Source: Beijerinckiaceae bacterium
GTDB taxonomy: Bacteria; Pseudomonadota; Alphaproteobacteria; Rhizobiales; Beijerinckiaceae
Reading direction: 5' to 3'
Assembly: GCA_022702195.1 (NCBI GenBank)
Contig: JAKONB010000238.1
Location: forward strand, 1-10,546
DNA: 10,546 nucleotides
Part shown: piece after piece, positions 6,918 to 10,546 of the stretch
Layout: every line of letters starts with the position of its first letter
Numbering within the stretch: the first letter of the stretch is position 1
Notes under the pieces: model-generated
The model's input: only the letters and a program-made list of their open reading frames with translations
The model's database searches: none
What the model was told of the DNA's origin: nothing
Program-made: the position numbers and the translations under genes

Positions 6918-6979
6918 AGTTCGTTGCACGAGACCGCGAACATCCTCACCAGCGCGTCCGTCGTCGGACGCGTTTTTTT
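6918..6979 (+). ncRNA. Candidate small RNA of about 60 nt ending in a strong terminator
   Basis: Upstream lies an extended -10 candidate TGC-TAGGAT (6903-6911; the hexamer matches TATAAT at 4 of 6), which would start transcription near 6918. The transcript would hold a 5-bp hairpin GTTCG/CGAAC (6919-6923 and 6937-6941), a single-stranded ATCCTCACCAG (6942-6952), and the terminator hairpin with seven T residues. The CCTC in the linker could pair with Shine-Dalgarno sequences, as in several alphaproteobacterial sRNAs. The -35 is poor. Alternatively the terminator simply ends the otsA-glgX transcript and there is no separate RNA. Confidence 0.3.
6953..6979 (+). terminator. Strong intrinsic terminator downstream of glgX
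   Basis: CGCGTCCG (6953-6960) and CGGACGCG (6965-6972) form a perfect 8-bp stem with a TCGT loop, followed by seven T residues (6973-6979). It is the clearest terminator in the window. It ends plus-strand transcription 144 bases or more after the glgX stop, so treZ should need its own promoter. Confidence 0.88.
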
Positions 6980-6997
6980 GTGGTCGGCCTGCGCCCC

Positions 6998-7014
6998 AGG
7001 TTCCTCGGGAACCT
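6998..7014 (-). other. Hairpin at the 3' end of the 68-aa minus-strand gene
   Basis: AGGTTCC (6998-7004) and GGAACCT (7008-7014) form a perfect 7-bp stem with a 3-nt loop, and the stem touches the stop codon of the small gene. No T-run follows on the minus strand. The A-run opposite the plus terminator gives only GC-rich sequence beyond, so termination here would be weak or Rho-dependent. Confidence 0.35.
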
Positions 7015-7220
7015 CAGCCGCCGCGCGGCTCGTGGCGCAGTTCGTGCCGGGCCTGTTCCAAGAATTCGTCGCGTTCGCTCTGCGTGAGGACGTAGAGGGT
7101 GCGACCGTAGATCTCCTGGCAGGTGGTGACATCGCTGTCCCAGCACCGGTCGCCGTGGCCGATCCGGGTGAAATTCAGCTTGGCTCGCGCCAGAACGAGG
7201 GCCTCGTCGGGTTCCAGCAT
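7014..7220 (-). CDS. Small 68-aa protein of unknown function
   Basis: I do not recognise a family. The protein is soluble-looking with no membrane segment: MLEPDEALVLARAKLNF at the start, Cys26 and Cys34 in GDRCWDSDVTTCQEIYGR, and a charged helical end ERDEFLEQARHELRH. GGAGG lies five bases before the ATG, a strong ribosome-binding site that singles out this start, although the frame runs open far upstream through treZ as a high-GC shadow. An ATG at 7244 is also in frame but has the ribosome-binding site inside it. A possible extended -10 lies at 7336-7344. It is convergent with glgX and divergent from treZ, so it is its own transcription unit. Eight residues separate the two cysteines, so a CxxC metal site is not formed; a disulfide or chance are both possible. 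Confidence 0.7.
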   Translation of the reverse strand: MLEPDEALVLARAKLNFTRIGHGDRCWDSDVTTCQEIYGRTLYVLTQSERDEFLEQARHELRHEPRGG

Positions 7221-7335
7221 CGCGACCTCCCGTATCCGAGGCATCGTCCGAAGCATCCTGCGCCTCGGTCGGGCGTGACGACGGGCGACGGCCCCTCGCC
7301 TCACCGCATCGGCTTGATCGTTTGCGCAGGCCCCA

Positions 7336-7344
7336 ATTCTAGCA
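7336..7344 (-). promoter_or_regulatory. Candidate extended -10 promoter for the 68-aa gene
   Basis: On the minus strand TGC-TAGAAT (7344-7336) matches the extended -10 form TGn-TATAAT with one mismatch in the hexamer. No good -35 is seen 17 bases upstream, as is common for extended -10 promoters. The leader would be about 110 bases. Confidence 0.28.
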
Positions 7345-7483
7345 CTTTCCGGGCCAGGATCGATGCATCGCGGTGCGGGTGATGCGTGGGCGCCACAACC
7401 GGCAACGGGGTCGGACACTGGTCGCACAAATAGCGCAAGCTGGGCGGTTGCCGCCACGGCACTCCGCCTTACCTCGCGGGGAG

Positions 7484-7509
7484 GGAACAAGAGCCCGCCG
7501 GATCGCCTT
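7484..7509 (+). promoter_or_regulatory. EcfG-like promoter candidate for treZ
   Basis: GGAAC (7484-7488) is followed after 17 bases by CCTT (7506-7509), against the usual CGTT, so one -10 base differs. A start near 7517 would give a leader of about 46 bases before the treZ ATG. The strong terminator at 6953-6979 makes a promoter in this region necessary. Confidence 0.35.
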
Positions 7510-7562
7510 CTGAAGGGTCGGCGAACGTCGCGCCCGGCCCAGACCTGAGAGATCACGAGAGC

Positions 7563-9386
7563 ATGAGCCTGATGCGGCGCGCCCATACGATGGATTTCGG
7601 CAGTCAGGTGGCCAAGGACGGCGCCCGGTTCGCCCTCTGGGCACCCACCGCCAAGGAGGTGTCGCTGGTCATCGACGGCACCGACCATGCGATTCCCGAG
7701 GCGGGGAACGGCTGGCGGCGGGTGACGGTGCCGGGCATCCGCGCCGGCGCCCGCTACGGGTACCGCATCGACGGCGATCTCGTGGTGCCCGACCCGGCCT
7801 CGCGGTTCCAGCCGGACGACGTGTCGGGCCTGAGCGAGGTGATCGATCCGCGCGCCTATGCCTGGGGCGATCGGGACTGGACCGGGCGGCCCTGGGAGGA
7901 GACGGTCCTCTACGAACTCCATGTCGGCACCGCCACGCCGGAGGGCACCTACGCCGCCCTGGAAGGCAAGCTTCAGGATCTCCGAGATCTGGGCGTGACC
8001 GCCATAGAATTGCTGCCGCTCGCGGACTTCAAGGGCAGCCGCAACTGGGGTTACGACGGCGTTCTGCCCTACGCGCCGGATGGCGTTTACGGTCGACCCG
8101 AGGATCTCAAGCACCTCATCGACACCGCGCACAATCTCGGATTGATGGTGTACCTCGATGCCGTCTACAACCATTTCGGACCCGCCGGGAACTACCTCAA
8201 CGCCTACGCCAAGACCTTCTTCACCGAGCGCCACCAGACCCCCTGGGGCGCCGGGATCAATTTCGACGGCGAGACCAGCGGCCGGGTGGTGCGGGACTTC
8301 TTCATCGAGAACGCCCTCTACTGGCTCGAGGAATTCCACTTCGACGGTCTGCGCTTCGACGCGGTCCACGCCATTCTGGACGATTCCGAGACACACTTCA
8401 TCGGCGAACTCGCCGAGACCGTCCGGGCGCGGCTGCCCGGCCGCCACATCCACCTCGTGCTGGAGAACGAGGCCAACCAGGCCCGCTGGCTGGCGCGTGA
8501 CGAACAGGGCAGGAGCCTGCAACACGACGCGCAATGGGCCGACGACCTGCATCATTGCTGGCACGTCCTGCTCACCGGCGAGGATGCCGGCTATTACGGC
8601 AGCTTCGCCGACAAGCCCATCGCGCACCTGGCCCGCTGCCTCTCGGAGGGCTTCGCCTATCAGGGCGAGCCGTTCCCGGCCCTCGACAACCACCCGCGCG
8701 GCGAGCCCTCCGCCCACCTGCCGCCCTCGGCCTTCGTCACCTTCCTGCAGAACCACGATCAGGTCGGCAACCGGGCGCTCGGCGAGCGCCTGAGCGCGCT
8801 CAGCGATCCGGCCAAGCTGGCGCTGGCGCGCGCCGGCCTGCTGCTCAGCCCGCAGATTCCGATGCTGTGGATGGGCGAGGAATGGTCGGCCACCGCGCCG
8901 TTCCTGTTCTTCGTCGATTTCGCCCCCGACGAGGAACTGAACAAGGCCGTGCGCGAGGGCCGCCGCAAGGAGTTCAAGAGTTTCGCGGCGTTCGCCGACG
9001 ACACCTCGCAGATCCCCGACCCCACCGCCGAGCGGACCTTCCTGGATTCCCGCATCGACTGGGCGGAGGCCGAGCGCGCGCCGCATCGTTCGGTGTGGGC
9101 CGACACGCGCAATCTCCTGCAGATCCGGCATCAGACGGTCGTGCCGCTGACCAAGACCCGCTATCTCGGGGCGGAGGCGAGCCTGCCGCGCCCCGACGCG
9201 GTGGATTGCACCTGGCGCTACGAGGGCGGCCGCCTCCGCTTCGTCGCGAATTTCGGAGACGAGCCCCTGACCATCAAGCGCGACGGGCTTCAGCTGATCT
9301 GGTGCAACGGCGCCGATTGCGACCCGACCCACGATACCTTCGACATCCCGTCCTGGACGGGCATCTTCCTGACGGGTGTGAAGTGA
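7563..9386 (+). CDS. treZ: Malto-oligosyltrehalose trehalohydrolase (GH13_10)
   Basis: TreZ cuts the alpha-1,4 bond next to the terminal trehalose of maltooligosyl-trehalose (made by TreY), freeing trehalose in the cytoplasm. The 607 aa are typical. An N-terminal beta domain RRAHTMDFGSQV, then ARFALWAPTAKEVSLVI (5-100), is followed by the GH13 barrel. Seen: LYELHVGTATPEGTY (116-130), DAVYNHFGPAGNY (199-211), GLRFDAVHA with nucleophile Asp266, LVLENEAN with Glu301 as acid/base, and LQNHDQVGNRALGER with Asp399. The segment around NHDQVGNRA is a hallmark of TreZ against branching enzymes. MLWMGEEW (434-441) follows. ATG 7563 is used; ATG 7572 (MRRAHTM) is a credible alternative because the upstream ribosome-binding site is weak. 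The stop overlaps the malQ start by one base, so the two are translationally coupled. A TreY gene, needed to make the substrate, is not in the window. Confidence 0.95.
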   Translation: MSLMRRAHTMDFGSQVAKDGARFALWAPTAKEVSLVIDGTDHAIPEAGNGWRRVTVPGIRAGARYGYRIDGDLVVPDPASRFQPDDVSGLSEVIDPRAYAWGDRDWTGRPWEETVLYELHVGTATPEGTYAALEGKLQDLRDLGVTAIELLPLADFKGSRNWGYDGVLPYAPDGVYGRPEDLKHLIDTAHNLGLMVYLDAVYNHFGPAGNYLNAYAKTFFTERHQTPWGAGINFDGETSGRVVRDFFIENALYWLEEFHFDGLRFDAVHAILDDSETHFIGELAETVRARLPGRHIHLVLENEANQARWLARDEQGRSLQHDAQWADDLHHCWHVLLTGEDAGYYGSFADKPIAHLARCLSEGFAYQGEPFPALDNHPRGEPSAHLPPSAFVTFLQNHDQVGNRALGERLSALSDPAKLALARAGLLLSPQIPMLWMGEEWSATAPFLFFVDFAPDEELNKAVREGRRKEFKSFAAFADDTSQIPDPTAERTFLDSRIDWAEAERAPHRSVWADTRNLLQIRHQTVVPLTKTRYLGAEASLPRPDAVDCTWRYEGGRLRFVANFGDEPLTIKRDGLQLIWCNGADCDPTHDTFDIPSWTGIFLTGVK

Positions 9387-10546
9387 TGAGCCGCGACCTC
9401 GAACGCCTCGCCGATCTCCTCGGCGTCGCCGCCGGCTACACCGATGCCTTCGGCCAGCCGGTGGAGACCGCCCTCGACACCCGCCGGGGCATGATCGCCG
9501 CCCTGGGCTTTCCCGTGGGCTCCGACGACGAGATCGCCGCGAGCCTGCGCGAGGTCGCCGCCGTGCGCGACGGGCTGATCCCGCCGCTCCTGCCCACCGA
9601 GGCGCGGCGCGCCACCTTCGTCGCCCTGCGCCGGGGCGAAGCCACCGGCACCGTGGCCTGGCGGCTCGCCGACGAGCGCGGCCACGTCCGCGAGGGGCGC
9701 ACCGCGCTCAATGCCAGCGGCCCGGCGGGCTTCGAATTGCCGCCGCTGACGCCCGGCTATCATCGCCTCACCGTCACCTTCGGTGAGAGGCGCGCCGAGG
9801 CCTGGGTCATCTCCGCGCCGCAGCGCTGCTGGCGCCCGCGCGCCTACGCGGATGAGGGGGCCCGCGACTGGGGGCTGGCCGCCCAGCTCTACGGTCTGCG
9901 CTCGCCCGACAATCTCGGGATCGGCTCTTACGCCGATGCCGGCCGGGCCGCCCGCGATGCCGGCCTGCGCGGAGCCTCCTTCCTCGGCTTGAGCCCGGTC
10001 CACGCCCTGTTCGCCACCGACCGGACCAAGATTTCCCCCTATTCGCCATCCTCGCGCCTGTTCCTCGAGACCCTGTTCATCGAGCCGGGCGTCCTGCCGG
10101 GCTTTGCCGGCTCGCAGGCCGCCGCGCTGCTCGCGTCGATGTCCGACCGGGTCGAGGCCCTGCGCGAGGCCAAACTGGTGGAGCATGCCGGTATCTGGGC
10201 CGTGCTCTCGCCGGTCCTGCGCCGCTTCTGGGAGGATTCGGCGGCCCGGACCGGGGCCGATGCGGACTTCATCGCCTTCCGGGCCGCCGGGGGCGTCGAT
10301 CTCGAAGCGCACGGCACCTTCGAGGCCTTGGCCGAGCATTTCCAGGCCCGGGGCGCCCTCTGGCTCGGCGACTGGCCCGAGGAGATGCGCCGCAACGGCA
10401 CCGCGGCGGTCAAGGCCTTCGCCGCCGCGCAGGCGGAGGCGGTGACCTATCACATCTGGCTGCAATACCTCGCCGACCGGCAGCTCCAGGCGGCCTCCGA
10501 GACCGCGCTCGCCACCGGCATGCGGCTCGGCCTCTACCGCGACCTC
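9386..10546 (+). CDS. malQ: 4-alpha-glucanotransferase (amylomaltase, GH77), partial at right edge
   Basis: MalQ transfers alpha-1,4-glucan segments between maltooligosaccharides, releasing glucose and rebuilding longer chains. Here it would recycle the short glucans left by GlgX and the TreY/TreZ route. The visible 387 residues include an N-terminal domain (1 to about 145) and the start of the GH77 barrel: DWGLAAQLYGLRSPDNLGIGS (161-181), the typical SPYSPSSRLFLE (217-228), and YHIWLQYLADRQL (355-367), ending at GLYRDL. The catalytic residues of GH77 lie further on, beyond the window, so activity cannot be judged. Family proteins of this E. coli-like type are about 650-720 aa, so just over half is seen. 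The ATG shares its A with the treZ stop (TGATG), indicating coupling. Confidence 0.95.
   Translation, partial: MSRDLERLADLLGVAAGYTDAFGQPVETALDTRRGMIAALGFPVGSDDEIAASLREVAAVRDGLIPPLLPTEARRATFVALRRGEATGTVAWRLADERGHVREGRTALNASGPAGFELPPLTPGYHRLTVTFGERRAEAWVISAPQRCWRPRAYADEGARDWGLAAQLYGLRSPDNLGIGSYADAGRAARDAGLRGASFLGLSPVHALFATDRTKISPYSPSSRLFLETLFIEPGVLPGFAGSQAAALLASMSDRVEALREAKLVEHAGIWAVLSPVLRRFWEDSAARTGADADFIAFRAAGGVDLEAHGTFEALAEHFQARGALWLGDWPEEMRRNGTAAVKAFAAAQAEAVTYHIWLQYLADRQLQAASETALATGMRLGLYRDL

Larger units (their letters stand above)
7221..7562. other. Divergent intergenic region between the 68-aa gene and treZ
   Basis: These 342 bases show no gene I can support. They hold a possible extended -10 for the 68-aa gene (7336-7344, minus), a perfect 10-bp palindrome CGATGCATCG (7361-7370), and an EcfG-like element before treZ (7484-7509). 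The palindrome might be an operator but has no known match. The treZ ribosome-binding site is weak: GAGAG at 7547-7551, eleven bases from the ATG. Confidence 0.5.

Noticed and set aside
7221..9332. The long upstream part of the minus-strand frame that ends in the 68-aa gene
   Set aside because: It lies opposite treZ and reads as its shadow. Only the last 68 codons have a proper ribosome-binding site and non-overlapping sequence, so only these were kept.
9290..10465. A 391-codon minus-strand open frame opposite malQ
   Set aside because: It is Gly/Arg/Ala/Glu-rich shadow coding with no domain; malQ on the plus strand has clear family motifs along the same stretch.

Overview
The window looks like a chromosomal segment of a high-GC alphaproteobacterium, most probably Methylobacterium/Methylorubrum or a close Rhizobiales relative. 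This rests on the strong G/C preference at third codon positions, the families present (DUF3618 and DUF883-like proteins, a Holin-X-like protein, OtsA, GlgX, TreZ, MalQ) and GGAAC-type promoter elements like those of the alphaproteobacterial general stress sigma factor EcfG. The genus is inferred from recall, not from a search. I see no mobile element, tRNA, rRNA or CRISPR array.

Layout, left to right. (1) At 1-530, minus strand, lies an RBBP9/YdeN-like serine hydrolase whose C-terminus is cut by the window edge. (2) At 704-2798, minus strand, is a compact four-gene operon of small membrane-anchored proteins: a 178-aa protein with an EPLG-repeat start, a two-helix Holin-X/YqjE-like protein, a DUF3618 protein and a 228-aa DUF883/YqjD-like protein. 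It closes with a strong intrinsic terminator at 639-670. (3) At 2799-3187 is a 389-bp divergent control region with EcfG-like promoter elements. (4) At 3188-6808, plus strand, are otsA and glgX. (5) At 6809-7562 is a mostly non-coding stretch that holds a strong plus-strand terminator (6953-6979), possibly a ~60-nt small RNA ending in it, a 68-aa minus-strand gene (7014-7220), and an EcfG-like promoter candidate before treZ. (6) At 7563-10546, plus strand, are treZ and the start of malQ, overlapping by one base; malQ runs off the right edge.

The plus-strand genes form a trehalose/glycogen block. OtsA makes trehalose-6-phosphate from UDP-glucose and glucose-6-phosphate. GlgX (the role called TreX in treXYZ clusters) debranches glycogen, TreZ releases trehalose from maltooligosyl-trehalose, and MalQ rearranges the short glucans left over. 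Two expected partners, OtsB and TreY, are not in the window; TreY may lie beyond malQ. The divergent small-membrane-protein operon resembles the stress-induced E. coli yqjCDEK cluster. The reading I favour is a general-stress locus that couples an osmoprotectant to envelope or ribosome-membrane adaptation, with the GGAAC elements as the regulatory link. The main hidden signals are those promoters, the three-copy CGGAACG cluster, the possible sRNA and the 68-aa orphan.
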